Source of the DNA: Ooceraea biroi | Lineage: Eukaryota > Arthropoda > Insecta > Hymenoptera > Formicidae | Length of the DNA stretch: 64,000 nt | Direction of reading: 5' to 3' | NCBI RefSeq assembly: GCF_003672135.1 | Contig: NC_039519.1 | Location: forward strand, 4,960,001 to 5,024,000 | Part shown: positions 40,201 to 47,593 of the stretch, piece by piece | How the letters are laid out: every line of letters starts with the position of its first letter | Numbering within the stretch: position 1 is the stretch's first letter | The notes under the pieces: generated by a model | The model's database searches: none | Told to the model about the DNA's origin: nothing | Seen by the model: only the letters and a program-made list of their open reading frames with translations | Position numbers and translations under genes: made by a program

Positions 40201-41488
40201 GCTAATTCATCTCAAAGTCAAGCTTCTAGTACGAAGGCTAAAATGGCAACGAAAACGTCTAATTCCTCTGGACCACAAACAAAGAAAACATTTCCAGCAA
40301 AAAGCTCAGGAAGCAACACGTGAGTTCTTCTCTCAACAAATTACATTATAAAAGTTTATATTGCATGTTATTTATATTTTTATATTTAGCTTCTTTTTGA
40401 AACTTTATTTATATAGTATTTTGTAACTTTTACTTTACATAATATTTTATACCAAAAATTGCAACATCAAATTTTGAAGCAAGATAAAGATTTTCTCGAT
40501 TATAAATTATAGCATAATAGGTTATAAAAAAAGTTGCACATAGAACTTTAGCTAACTTTACGAAAAATATTCATAAGATATTTCTTTTTCTGTTAATTTT
40601 TAATAGATCTTTTTCATTGATAAATCTTTATTAACTAATAAATAACATTTCGTCATATGTGTAACAATTCTTAACCATTTTTACAGTAAAGAGATTTTTA
40701 ATATTTGTTAAAATTAATCATAAAAGTTCCTAGAAATCATTACTACATCAATGATTAATGGTTAATTACAGGGATAACTTAGTAACCTGTAGCATTTGCA
40801 AACGTAACTTCGCGCAAGATCGTATCAGCTACCATGAAACCATTTGTGCAAAAACGACGAGCAAGAAAAGGAAACAGTTTAACACAAAAATATTCCGAAT
40901 CAGAGGAACCGAAATCGAACCTTTCGCCAAGGAAGGCTTCGATAAAAAACAAGAGGTCTGTATCCTATATCCTTGAAGATTCTCTTTCGATAAAAAATAT
41001 TGAAAATATTAAAAATATATTTACGCACGAGCTATCAACAATTAAAAACTTTTATTGAAGTTGATAATGTTTGCTCGTAATATAAAATAAATATTAAATA
41101 AATATTGGACAGATTGTTACAATCTCTTTTTCAAAATTCTATTCAAGACAGAATGAAACTAATATTCTAAAAAAGCAAAACCGCTCATATATTATCACTG
41201 TTGCAGTCGAAGACTAAGAAACCGGAAGTGAAATCGGATTGGCGGCGTAAGCATGAGGACTTCATTACCACGATTCGTTATGCCAAGCAAGTGCAGGCGC
41301 ACGTGGCGGCGGGTGGAAATCCGAATGATATATCGCCACCTCCTCCCAGCGACACCAGCGATTACATACAGTGTCCACATTGTGGAAGGAAGTTCAATCG
41401 AGCCGCCGCGGACCGGCACATTCCCAAATGCGAGAACATGCGTCATAACAAACCAGCAAACTCGCGAGCACCGAGACCAAGGCGCTAA
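10161..41488 (+). CDS. ZC2HC1: ZC2HC1-family C2HC zinc-finger protein (gene span, 9 coding exons, one frameshift)
   Basis: Proposed coding join: 10161-10202, 24324-24506, 27647-28006, 28159-28469, 29659-35739, 38834-39076, 40147-40319, 40772-40955, 41207-41488. Every junction has GT/AG ends and compatible phase, giving about 2,619 residues if one base missing near 31674 is counted. As read, translation stops at 31738 after about 990 residues, before the zinc fingers. Order of parts: Gln/Lys coiled coil (residues about 15-50), the conserved VRQMFDERR segment, a large Ser/Arg-rich repeat region, then two CX2CX11HX3C fingers (about 2471-2490 and 2582-2601) separated by a conserved WRRKHEDFITTIR segment. 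That C-terminal arrangement is typical of the ZC2HC1 (FAM164) family, whose molecular role is poorly known. Which paralogue (1A, 1B or 1C) it corresponds to is not resolved. Intron 1 is 14.1 kb, and several introns are filled with transposons. Confidence 0.8.
10203..13486. other. Intron 1, left part; no gene
   Basis: This is intronic sequence of the ZC2HC1-family gene. I see no further exon with support. The reading frames at 10454-11358 are overlapping on both strands and lack conserved motifs. A perfect 32-nt palindrome at 12767-12798 is listed separately. Confidence 0.5.
12767..12798. repeat. Perfect 32-nt palindrome
   Basis: The left arm GAAAAGTAAGTAAGTA is followed immediately by its exact complement with no spacer. 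The GTAAGTAAG core resembles two overlapping splice donors on each strand. No element boundaries were seen around it. Confidence 0.9.
13654..14308 (-). pseudogene. Duplicated C-terminal two-thirds of the same mariner transposase
   Basis: This second copy begins inside the DNA-binding region (ALNVDRTTVTKHLHEMG) and runs through GDEKCIYFDN, where Trp is replaced by Cys, then LRDNARPHVALS and YSPDIAPCDYYLF. It carries the same stop after WIN and the same frame break near the WWD motif as the other copy, so those lesions are older than the duplication. It has no start of its own. Confidence 0.85.
14352..15279 (-). pseudogene. Mariner transposase, broken (N-terminus to most of catalytic domain)
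   Basis: The frame opens at 15279 with MQLPKEHFRHALLLFFNQKK and keeps the paired helix-turn-helix region and the first catalytic Asp in VTGDEKWIYFDN. It is interrupted at 14701 by TAG where the family has Trp (MLCI then stop). A frameshift follows at once. The second part (14352-14633) has LLRDKARPH, where the family normally has DNARPH, and YSPDIAPCDYYLF with the third catalytic Asp. It stops at TGA after VDEWIN. The motifs resemble the mauritiana subfamily (Mos1-like). This is a dead gene. Confidence 0.85.
15451..17719. other. Intron 1, middle part; no gene
   Basis: This is intronic sequence with no exon I can support. Open frames at 15571-17061 overlap on both strands and lack conserved motifs. 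The last 600 bp are strongly AT-rich. Confidence 0.5.
17720..18626 (+). mobile_element. Pogo-like non-autonomous element, complete copy (copy 3)
   Basis: The 907-bp element is flanked by TA (17718-17719 and 18627-18628), with ends GAGGAGAATCCCCTATTATG and the complement of GAGGAAAGTCCCCGATTATG. It keeps what looks like the start of a spliced transposase gene: ATG at 17907 encoding MSKELK, a GTAAGT donor at 17925, an acceptor TTTTTATAG at 18247, and an exon encoding MEVRDTRKRRQWNREDLAKA that stops at 18334. The basic segment resembles the N-terminal helix-turn-helix of pogo/CENP-B-type proteins (inference). The catalytic part has been deleted. Confidence 0.75.
18627..21884. other. Intron 1, right part; no gene
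   Basis: This is intronic sequence of mixed composition. Several short overlapping frames (18767-18967, 19277-19502, 20175-20408, 20824-21298) show no recognisable domain or splice context. I see no element termini. Confidence 0.45.
21885..23170 (+). mobile_element. Near-intact mellifera-like mariner
   Basis: The element is 1,286 bp, the usual mariner size, and is flanked by TA (21883-21884 and 23171-23172). Its inverted ends read TTGGGTCGCCCGGAAAGTTC and the complement of TTGGGTCGTCCGGAAAGTCC. It encodes one transposase with a single frameshift. It is followed directly by a 5'-truncated copy of itself joined at TA. It lies in intron 1 of the host gene, in the same orientation. Confidence 0.92.
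22069..23096 (+). pseudogene. Mariner transposase with a single 1-bp frameshift
   Basis: Translation starts at ATG 22069 (MEENKEHFRHLMLFYYRKGK) and covers the two helix-turn-helix motifs and WVPHNL. The frame then slips at 22435-22440, where a run of A residues is one shorter than required. The second part (22446-23096) retains all three catalytic Asp residues, in VTGDEKW, HQDNARPH and YSPDIAPSDFHLF, with the 34-residue spacing of DD34D mariners. It ends with the usual C-terminus. No other lesion was found. If the homopolymer deletion is a consensus error, this would be an intact gene. Confidence 0.9.
23171..23788 (+). mobile_element. 5'-truncated tandem copy of the same mariner
   Basis: After the right end of the previous element and one TA, the sequence resumes at an internal mariner position (GAACGAAAAAGATCC, equal to 22554 onward). 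It continues to a second right end at 23788, then TA. The encoded piece of transposase keeps HQDNARPH but shifts frame near 23497, where one C is lost in the YSPD region. Divergence from the full copy is low, so the duplication is recent. Confidence 0.9.
23791..24323. other. Intron 1, 3' end
   Basis: The sequence grades from AT-rich into CpG-rich DNA before exon 2. An open frame extends upstream of exon 2 through 24147-24323. However, the acceptor ACGACGCAG ending at 24323 joins start-exon and exon-2 coding sequence in phase, so the upstream frame is treated as intron. Confidence 0.5.
24324..24506 (+). CDS. ZC2HC1: ZC2HC1-family gene, exon 2 (coiled coil)
   Basis: The exon encodes ARFQQKQLQEKEQKLLQLYD followed by QQQQRAYQVVQRG and a Ser/Thr-rich tail ending in GGK. 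The Gln/Lys/Leu heptad pattern indicates a coiled coil, as at the N-terminus of other ZC2HC1-type proteins. It enters and leaves in phase 0; the donor is GTGAGT at 24507. The alternative start at ATG 24288 would add an unspliced upstream segment and is less likely. Confidence 0.85.
25091..25687 (+). pseudogene. Outer mariner transposase, 5' part
   Basis: The frame starts at ATG 25091 (MEQNKQYFRYLMLFYFHKGK) and includes the DNA-binding region, WVPHNL and the first catalytic Asp in VTGDEKWIVYKN. It loses frame after about 25605 (ERDER then GKPHQ), before the insertion point at 25688. The gene was therefore probably already dead, or has decayed since the insertion. Confidence 0.88.
25690..26975 (+). 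mobile_element. Inner mariner, structurally complete
   Basis: The element is 1,286 bp with TA on both sides (25688-25689 and 26976-26977). Its inverted ends read TTGGGTCATTAAGTATGAAA at both termini. It contains one uninterrupted transposase gene. The ends and protein differ from the outer element, so this is a separate lineage that jumped into it. I could not assign the subfamily with confidence. Confidence 0.95.
25880..26899 (+). CDS. Intact mariner transposase (339 aa)
   Basis: This enzyme would excise and reinsert its own element at TA dinucleotides by a cut-and-paste DDE reaction in the nucleus. The frame is uninterrupted over 339 residues, close to the usual mariner length. The N-terminal paired helix-turn-helix region covers about residues 1-110. 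WVPHE is at 114-118, the first catalytic Asp at 151 (TCDEKWILYDN), the second at 243 (LHDNARPH), and the third at 278 (YSPDLSPTDYHFF), giving 34 residues between the last two (DD34D). One oddity is Cys150, where most mariners have Gly (TGDEKW). It is the only full-length undamaged transposase in the window. Whether it is active cannot be judged from sequence. Confidence 0.95.
   Translation: MEKCKIRVIYEYEFRRGTTGSETARNINAVFGEGSTTKATVGNWFKNFRDGDFSLANEPRGRPKTKVDNDHLRAVVESDPSQSTRELASIFNVSIPTILVHLAAIGKIKKLDKWVPHESTDAQQAQRLEASLSLLSRHKNESFFNRIVTCDEKWILYDNRKRSHQWLNADEPPRHHAKPNITQKKLMVTVWWSRSGVIYYNFMKPGTSITAEVYCKQLDEMMQQLAIKQPKLVNRSMPIPLHDNARPHTARLTVAKLRELELETLRHPPYSPDLSPTDYHFFRNLDNLLVGKLFNSQQAVETAFRDFIDSRTPGFYSRGIDQLPLKWQKCVDNMGAYFD
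26978..27402 (+). pseudogene. Outer mariner transposase, 3' part
   Basis: The segment resumes at YYELLPQNQTL and keeps YGVIFHKDN, where the second catalytic Asp is present but the next residues are IRPR instead of ARPH. It also keeps YSPDLAPSD with the third Asp. A frameshift follows immediately (APSDST in place of APSDYHLF). The original C-terminus ends near 27402. Confidence 0.85.
27647..28006 (+). CDS. ZC2HC1: ZC2HC1-family gene, exon 3
   Basis: The exon encodes 120 residues starting VRQMFDERRQTTVKGIDRSY, a segment characteristic of ZC2HC1-type proteins, followed by a polar stretch ending HEVDNE. The acceptor CGCAAG ends at 27646 and the donor is GTTGGT at 28007, both in phase 0. Confidence 0.85.
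28159..28469 (+). CDS. ZC2HC1: ZC2HC1-family gene, exon 4
   Basis: The exon follows the acceptor TATACAG at 28158 and encodes QDEALDQEAIERNRMMAKIH through a Lys-rich helix to ARSNS. It ends in phase 2 before GTAAGT at 28470. The two leftover bases CA combine with the A at 29659 to give Gln, which fixes the acceptor of the next exon. Confidence 0.85.
28470..29658. other. Intron 4 of the ZC2HC1-family gene
   Basis: This is 1.2 kb of AT-rich intron with no recognisable element termini. A polypyrimidine-containing acceptor, GTTCTCAG, ends at 29658. Confidence 0.6.
29659..35739 (+). CDS. ZC2HC1: ZC2HC1-family gene, giant Ser/Arg-rich exon 5 (contains a frameshift)
   Basis: This 6.08-kb exon encodes about 2,030 mostly disordered residues. 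The first part (29940-30660) holds diverged versions of the repeat, such as RSPSPQFYCAEPERSGTTMS and KRSASPRFFSKKNERSATTM. Then come 18 nearly identical 40-residue units (30665-32811), one further diverged unit (TTSPQFFCKETKNSATTM at about 32940), and a long Ser/Arg/Lys-rich tail with many SPS and RSP motifs. The donor is GTAAGT at 35740. In the ninth unit one G is missing at about 31673-31675, moving the frame by one and giving a stop at 31738. The open frame resumes at once in the shifted register to 35739. Function is unknown; the composition suggests phosphorylation and protein binding (inference). Confidence 0.85.
30665..32811 (+). repeat. Coding tandem array: 18 units of 120 bp (40 residues)
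   Basis: Each unit begins RRSSSPQFFCKESERSGTTM and continues with AIDRARSES, K or R, SPSYDREIIT. Units differ at only a few positions: AGGAACA against TGGGACA, AAA (Lys) against AGA (Arg), GCA against GCC in units 9-10, and AGC against AAC in unit 17. Lys occurs in units 1, 3, 13, 15, 16 and 18. The shuffled distribution of a few variants is what unequal crossing-over or gene conversion produces. Long open frames on the opposite strand (30496-32885) are by-products of the repetition. Confidence 0.97.
35935..36355 (+). pseudogene. DUF4817 transposase remnant, copy 1 (35770-36530)
   Basis: The frame contains MPKVFSNEEYTDIHFVYGFC followed by DGNARAAVREYQRRFPNRRV, the helix-turn-helix DUF4817 domain found at the N-terminus of many insect transposases. 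It ends at TNY (36225) after an internal deletion. In another frame, sequence resembling the transposase C-terminal tail follows (VLRRCLACIDAQGQHFEMRH) and runs to 36355. The catalytic domain is missing altogether, so the element is non-autonomous. Family assignment is by recognition of the motif. Confidence 0.8.
36566..37219 (+). mobile_element. DUF4817 derivative, copy 2
   Basis: Same structure as copy 1, without the outer left inverted repeat. The N-terminal fragment is at 36624-36914 and the C-terminal tail frame ends at 37032, because TATATC is changed to TAAATC. Otherwise almost identical to copy 1. Confidence 0.85.
37255..37908 (+). mobile_element. DUF4817 derivative, copy 3
   Basis: The N-terminal fragment is at 37313-37603, with the tail frame extending to 37733 as in copy 1. 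Two close changes (CGCAGATTTCC and CCAACAGG, 37549-37568) distinguish it. The left inverted repeat is truncated. Confidence 0.85.
37944..38597 (+). mobile_element. DUF4817 derivative, copy 4
   Basis: The N-terminal fragment is at 38002-38292. The natural start codon of the DUF4817 domain has become ATA (IPKVF for MPKVF). The tail ends at 38410, as in copy 2. The copy carries the complete right inverted repeat that closes the array. Confidence 0.85.
38834..39076 (+). CDS. ZC2HC1: ZC2HC1-family gene, exon 6
   Basis: The exon encodes 81 residues, from NQETKPSRKSVVAKGAD to VRKPSSD, with an acidic middle (FVIDFDDQPPKESD). It is phase 0 at both ends. The acceptor GATTCGAAG ending at 38833 has a modest pyrimidine tract; the alternative AG at 38840 would break the frame. 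The donor is GTAAGA at 39077. Confidence 0.75.
39077..40146. other. Intron 6
   Basis: This is AT-rich intron of 1.07 kb. The minus-strand frame at 39368-39685 has no recognisable motif. I see no mobile element ends. Confidence 0.6.
40147..40319 (+). CDS. ZC2HC1: ZC2HC1-family gene, exon 7 (Ser-rich)
   Basis: The exon encodes QQTTSRGSGRPISSSSSANS and further Ser/Thr/Lys-rich sequence to SGSNT, ending in phase 2 before GTGAGT at 40320. The acceptor region reads AAAGCAGCAG. Splicing after 40146, 40149 or 40152 all keep the frame, so one or two Gln codons may be included or skipped (NAGNAG type). Confidence 0.75.
40320..40771. other. Intron 7
   Basis: AT-rich intron of 452 bp, ending in the acceptor TTAATTACAG at 40771. 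No other feature seen. Confidence 0.65.
40772..40955 (+). CDS. ZC2HC1: ZC2HC1-family gene, exon 8 (first C2HC zinc finger)
   Basis: The first base completes a Thr codon with exon 7. The exon then encodes DNLVTCSICKRNFAQDRISY followed by HETIC, a CX2CX11HX3C zinc-binding motif. Next comes KKRKQFNTKIFRIRGTEIEP, which matches the family's conserved segment after finger 1. The donor GTCTGT at 40956 is weak but is the only one that gives phase 0 to the next exon. Confidence 0.85.
41207..41488 (+). CDS. ZC2HC1: ZC2HC1-family gene, last exon (second C2HC zinc finger)
   Basis: The acceptor is TGTTGCAG at 41206. The exon encodes SDWRRKHEDFITTIRYAKQV, a Pro-rich linker, then DYIQCPHCGRKFNRAAADRH followed by IPKC, the second finger with the same CX2CX11HX3C spacing. 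It ends with a basic tail at TAA 41486-41488. This is the strongest family signature in the gene. Confidence 0.93.
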   Translation, partial: SKTKKPEVKSDWRRKHEDFITTIRYAKQVQAHVAAGGNPNDISPPPPSDTSDYIQCPHCGRKFNRAAADRHIPKCENMRHNKPANSRAPRPRR

Positions 41489-41515
41489 AAATTGACAGCC
41501 ACACACATTTCTGCA

Positions 41516-41570
41516 AATAAACTTCATACGCTAGGCATCGTGATGACTTAAAAATATATGAATAAATAAA
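41516..41570 (+). terminator. Candidate polyadenylation signals of the ZC2HC1-family gene
   Basis: AATAAA occurs at 41516-41521, 28 bases after the stop codon, and again within AATAAATAAA at 41561-41570. Either could direct cleavage. The region is AT-rich, so chance matches are possible. Confidence 0.45.
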
Positions 41571-43289
41571 CAGATAAATATATTTATTTATTTGTTCATA
41601 TACATATAAACTTCATCTAAGTTATAACATTTGCACCGCTACAACTGTTAGAATAAATTTCATAAATTAGAAACTCGCAAGATGGATGAAAATTATGTAA
41701 TAACATAATAAAAGTTATGTATATTAATTAAAAGCGGCATATGCAGTTGCAAAATTGAAATGATCGAATTTGGCAGTAATAAATGATTATAGATGACTTT
41801 CACGTTTCAAATAATACATAAATAGACGTGCCGCTGTTGCTTTGTTATTCGTAAAGCTATTATCATCCGGCAGGAGCTTTGAATAACTGCAATGAATTTG
41901 TTTTATTATTAAAGTTTACTATATTTACTTATTATATAATTAAACACATTTTTTATAACCGAAGTACTATATATGAAGCAAATGTAAAGATGCGCTCTTA
42001 CATAATGTACATGAAATATATATTATACTTAACATAAACTGCAATAAAACAGAAATTCTTTTCATAAGATATTAATTTATGAATAAATTGCGCGACTTTG
42101 TTTATTAATCTACTTTGCAAATACATATTTTAATTAATAAGGTAAATTTGTTCTTTACGTTAATAACGTGCATATATTTTCGATAAGTTAAATTTTCCTC
42201 ATAGCAGACATTTATTAAAAGAGAGTATTTTATTAAATGCTATATTATTTACAATTACATTTAGTCACATATATTATAAATATTGATTTCTGTTTATTTA
42301 TTTGATATTATTTATTAATCGTAATTAGTATTTTCATGATTTAATAAAATACTTTATATAACGTTTAATAATTTTAAGGAAAAACTTGGGCTGGATTCGA
42401 GGAACACGCTATTAGCGCTATCATCATCAGGCTATCTTTATTACTCATTCAATAGAACAAAGATAGACTGATGCTAACGCAAAACTACGTTGCGCGAACG
42501 CAGCCATGATACATTCTAGAAAAGTGATATGCATATTATCATGTATAATTTGTATAATAAAACAAATTCCTTACATTTCTAGATCCAGATGCTCGTATCA
42601 ATGTTTTACATTAACAAATCCGCTATTGCAGACAGACCATTAACTACATTTTTAGGTAAGATAAGAAGTAACATTAAAGAGAGACCATGCTATAAAGAAC
42701 TGACATTGCGCGGCAATTAAAACACTTGGATCTCCAATAGGAAAGCTGTACCTCCTAGGAACCTTGGTTAACAACATTCCCTATAAAAGTGTTCCTATAA
42801 AAGAAGTCTTCCTATTGGGTACTGGAATATCATCATGTTCGAATGCATGGTGGACAGTACAATATGTGCATCTACTACACCCATACAGCACAAAAGTTTG
42901 CAGCAACATTGCTGCAATATTGCAATATTGCACATTGCAGTGCAATGTTGCAGAAATATTGTATAGTCATGAATTTGCAATATAGGTTAAACACGTTACA
43001 GCAACATTGTAAAATATTGTGAAAATAACATGTACTTTTATTGTGTGTTTGTGTGTCACTTACAATTAGAGTAAGTATTCAAAAATGTTTATTATTATAA
43101 TAATTTTAATACACATAGGATTGAAAGCATTTTTATATTAATTATATATGTATATAAATTTTTCTATTACCTCCAAACCCTAAGATTAAAATAAAATAAA
43201 CTTATGCGTTATTATACATACAAGTTGGCATGTTAATCTTAATACATTAAGTGGTTTTTAAACTTTTCATAAAAGATCCATGTGTTCTA
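41571..43289. other. Intergenic, no gene
   Basis: AT-rich sequence. Positions 42385-42530 include a patch with imperfect self-complementarity (GCGCTATCATCATCAGGCTA against AAAGATAGACTGATGCTAAC) that may be a repeat fragment I do not recognise. Positions 42895-43030 hold a TTGCAATATTGC-type repeat, listed separately. No coding frame is supported. Confidence 0.5.
42895..43030. repeat. Palindromic low-complexity TGCAATATTGCA repeat
   Basis: The motifs GCAACATTGC, GCAATATTGC and GCAATGTTGC alternate in both orientations, so the stretch can fold into several nested hairpins. For example, GCAACATTGC near 42902 is the complement of GCAATGTTGC near 42944. No protein is encoded. Confidence 0.7.
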
Positions 43290-44571
43290 TTGGGTTGGCC
43301 AAAAAGTAATTGCGTTTTTTTCCAATAGATGGACATAATGTCTTGAAATGTAACTAACTTCATTCTAAACCGCAAATTCATTATGTAGGTTAACAACTCA
43401 CAGTTCAAGCTTGTTTTACAAAAAGAAAGTACACGATTTGTTAACAATTGTTTGCCGTCGATTTCAAATTGGAAAATCAAAAAGAACATTTTCGTCATAT
43501 TTTCTTTTATTACTTCCGAAAAGGGAAAAACGCTGTGCAAGCTCATCAAAAGTTATCTGATGTATATGGCGAAGATGCTTTAAAACCGCGGCAGTGTCAA
43601 AATTCGTTTACTAAATTTCGATCTGCAGATTTTAATGTGAAAGATGCACCACGTTCAGGAAGGCCAATCGAAATTGACGATGACAAAATAAAGGCACTGA
43701 TCGATTCCAATCGGCGTTTAACGACACGAGAGATTGCTGAGAATCTTAACGTATCGAAATCGAGTGTTGAAACCATTTAAAACGACTTGGATACATTAGT
43801 AAGCTCGATATTTGGGTACGACATGAGCTCAAAGAAATTCATCTCACTAAGCGTATTGACATCTGCGATTCTCTTTTGAAACGTGAGGAAAATGATCCAT
43901 TTTTGAAACGTATGACAACAGGCGACGAAAAATGGATCGTCTACAACAACGTCAAACGAAAAAGATGGTGGAGCAAGCGTGATGAACCTGCTGAAAGCAC
44001 TTGAAAAGCAGATATTCACCAAAGAAAGATTATGCTGTCAGTCTGGTGGGACTTTAAAGGTATTGTGTATTTCGAGCTGCTTGCAAGGAATCAAACCATT
44101 AATTCAGACGTATACTGTCGTCAACTGGATTGCCATCAAACAGAAACGTCGAGAATTGGTGAATCGCAAAGGTGTTGTGTTTCACCATGATAACGCTAGA
44201 CCACGTACAAGTTTGGTCACTCGTGAAAAATTGTTGCAGCTTGGATGGGATGTGTTACCATGATGTTACCACATCCACCATATTCGCCAGACCTGGCACC
44301 ATCAGATTACCATTCGTTTCGTTCTTTGCAAAACGCCTTGAATGGTAAAACCTTTACTGCTGATGAGGATATGAAATCGTTGTTGGAATTGTTTTTTGCT
44401 GAAAAAGATAAGAACTTTTTTGAGCGCGGAATCATGAAGTTGCCTGAAAAATGGCAAAAGATAATCAAACAAAATGGACAATATATTGTTTAATAAAGTT
44501 TTTGTTTCCCATGAAAAATTCGCCTTTTATTTATATAAAAAAAAAACGCAATTACTTTTTGGCCAACCCAA
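43290..44571 (+). pseudogene. Array copy 1, full-length mariner, dead transposase
   Basis: This is the only copy with the left end (1,282 bp). The transposase is readable from about 43460 (LENQKEHFRHIFFYYFRKGK) but shifts at about 43770, where one A is lost in VENHLKRL. It stops after AEST (44001), has a deletion before IKQKRRELVNRK, and carries a 9-bp duplication at about 44262 that introduces a stop within VLPHPPYSPD. The catalytic Asp motifs TGDEKW, HHDNARPR and YSPDLAPSDYH are still visible. Confidence 0.9.
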
Positions 44572-45579
44572 TATATGGCGAAGATGCTTTAAACTGCGGC
44601 AGTGTCAAAATTCGTTTACTAAATTTCGATCTGCAGATTTTAATGTGAAAGATGCACCACGCTCAGGAAGGCCAATCGAAATTGACGATGACAAAATAAA
44701 GGCACTGATCGATTCCAATCGGCGTTTAACGACACGAGAGATTGCTGAGAATCTTAACGTATCGAAATCGAGTGTTGAAAACCATTTAAAACGACTTGGA
44801 TACATTAGTAAGCTCGATATTTGGGTACGACATGAGCTCAAAGAAATTCATCTCACTAAGCGTATTGACATCTGCGATTCTCTTTTGAAACGTGAGGAAA
44901 ATGATCCATTTTTGAAACGTATGACAACAGGCGACGAAAAATGGATCGTCTACAACAACGTCAAACGAAAAAGATCGTGGAGCAAGCGTGATGAACCTGC
45001 TGAAAGCACTTGAAAAGCAGATATTCACCAAAGAAAGATTATGCTGTCAGTCTGGTGGGACTTTAAAGGTATTGTGTATTTCGAGCTGCTTGCAAGGAAT
45101 CAAACCATTAATTCAGACGTATACTGTCGTCAACTGGATTGCCATCAAACAGAAACGTCGAGAATTGGTGAATCGCAAAGGTGTTGTGTTTCACCATGAT
45201 AACGCTAGACCACGTACAAGTTTGGTCACTCGTGAAAAATTGTTGCAGCTTGGATGGGATGTGTTACCATGATGTTACCACATCCACCATATTCGCCAGA
45301 CCTGGCACCATCAGATTACCATTCGTTTCGTTCTTTGCAAAACGCCTTGAATGGTAAAACCTTTACTGCTGATGAGGATATGAAATCGTTGTTGGAATTG
45401 TTTTTTGCTGAAAAAGATAAGAACTTTTTTGAGCGCGGAATCATGAAGTTGCCTGAAAAATGGCAAAAGATAATCAAACAAAATGGACAATATATTGTTT
45501 AATAAAGTTTTTGTTTCCCATGAAAAATTCGCCTTTTATTTATATAAAAAAAAACGCAATTACTTTTTGGCCAACCCAA
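44572..45579 (+). pseudogene. Array copy 2, 5'-truncated mariner
   Basis: The copy begins at the internal TATGGCGAAG site. It reads through VENHLKRLGYISKLDIWVRH and TTGDEKW, then stops after AEST (45013). It shares the deletion before IKQKRREL and the 9-bp duplication with copies 1 and 3. Confidence 0.9.
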
Positions 45580-46588
45580 TATATGGCGAAGATGCTTTAA
45601 AACTGCGGCAGTGTCAAAATTGGGTTACTAAATTTCGATCTGCAGATTTTAATGTGAAAGATGCACCACGCTCAGGAAGGCCAATCGAAATTGATGATGA
45701 CAAAATAAAGGCACCGATCGATTCCAATCGGCGTTTAACGACACGAGGGATTGCTGAGAATCTTAACATATCGAAATCGAGTGTTGAAAACCATTTAAAA
45801 CGACTTGGATACATTAGTAAGCTCGATATTTGGGTACGACATGAGCTCAAAGAAATTCATCTCACTAAGCGTATTGACATCTGCGATTCTCTTTTGAAAC
45901 GTGAGGAAAATGATCGATTTTTGAAACGGATGATAACAGGCGACGAAAAATGGATCGTCTGCAACAACGTCAAACGAAAAAGATCGTGGAGCAAGCGTGA
46001 TGAACCTGCTGAAAGCACTTGAAAAGCAGATATTCACCAAAGAAAGATTATGCTGTCAGTCTGGTGGGACTTTAAAGGTATTGTGTATTTCGAGCTGCTT
46101 GCAAGGAATCAAACCATTAATTCAGACGTATACTGTCGTCAACTGGATTGCCATCAAACAGAAACGTCGAGAATTGGTGAATCGCAAAGGTGTTGTGTTT
46201 CACCATGATAACGCTAGACCACGTACAAGTTTGGTCACTCGTGAAAAATTGTTGCAGCTTGGATGGGATGTGTTACCATGATGTTACCACATCCACCATA
46301 TTCGCCAGACCTGGCACCATCAGATTACCATTCGTTTCGTTCTTTGCAAAACGCCTTGAATGGTAAAACCTTTACTGCTGATGAGGATATGAAATCGTTG
46401 TTGGAATTGTTTTTTGCTGAAAAAGATAAGAACTTTTTTGAGCGCGGAATCATGAAGTTGCCTGAAAAATGGCAAAAGATAATCAAACAAAATGGACAAT
46501 ATATTGTTTAATAAAGTTTTTGTTTCCCATGAAAAATTCGCCTTTTATTTATATAAAAAAAAACGCAATTACTTTTTGGCCAACCCAA
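45580..46588 (+). pseudogene. Array copy 3, 5'-truncated mariner
   Basis: Same lesions as copy 2 in its second half. In its first half it shares CQNWVTKF and FLKRMITGDEKWIVCN with copy 4. It is therefore a mosaic between the two groups, as expected after unequal crossing-over. Confidence 0.9.
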
Positions 46589-47593
46589 TATATGGCGAAG
46601 ATGCTTTAAAACTGCGGCAGTGTCAAAATTGGGTTACTAAATTTCGATCTGCAGATTTTAATGTGAAAGATGCACCACGCTCAGGAAGGCCAATCGAAAT
46701 TGATGATGACAAAATAAAGGCACTGATCGATTCAATCGGCGTTTAACGACACGAGGGATTGCTGAGAATCTTAACATATCGAAATCGAGTGTTGAAAACC
46801 ATTTAAAACGACTTGGATACATTAGTAAGCTCGATATTTGGGTACACATGAGCTCAAAGAAATTCATCTCACTGAGCGTATTGACATCTGCGATTCTCTT
46901 TTGAAACGTGAGGTAAATGATCGATTTTTGAAACGGATGATAACAGGCGACGAAAAATGGATCGTCTGCAACAACGTCAAACGAAAAAGATCGTGGAGCA
47001 AGCGTGATGAACCTGCTGAAAGCACTTGAAAAGCAGATATTCACCAAAAAAGATTATGCTGTCAGTCTGGTGGGACTTTAAAGGTATTGTGTATTTTGAG
47101 CTGCTTGCAAGGAATCAAACCATTAATTCAGACGTATACTGTCGTCAACTGGATAAATTAATGATGCCATCAAACAGAAACGTCGAGAATTGGTGAATCG
47201 CAAAGGTGTTGTGTTTCACCATGATAACGCTAGACCACGTACAAGTTTGGTCACTCGTGAAAAATTGTTGCAGCTTGGATGGGATGTGTTACCACATCCA
47301 CCATATTCGCCAGACCTGGCACCATCAGATTACCATTCGTTTCGTTCTTTGCAAAACGCCTTGAATGGTAAAACCTTTACTGCTGATGAGGATATCAAAT
47401 CGTTGTTGGAATTGTTTTTTGCTGAAAAAGATAAGAACTTTTTTGAGCGCGGAATCATGAAGTTGCCTGAAAAATGGCAAAAGATAATCAAACAAAATGG
47501 ACAATATATTGTTTAATAAAGTTTTTGTTTCCCATGAAAAATTCGCCTTTTATTTATATAAAAAAAAACGCAATTACTTTTTGGCCAACCCAA
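46589..47593 (+). pseudogene. Array copy 4, 5'-truncated mariner
   Basis: The copy lacks the 9-bp duplication and reads VLPHPPYSPDLAPSDYHSFR without a break. It has its own single-base losses near 46733 (ATTCAATCGG), 46845 (GGTACACATG) and 47047, plus the stop after AEST. Confidence 0.88.
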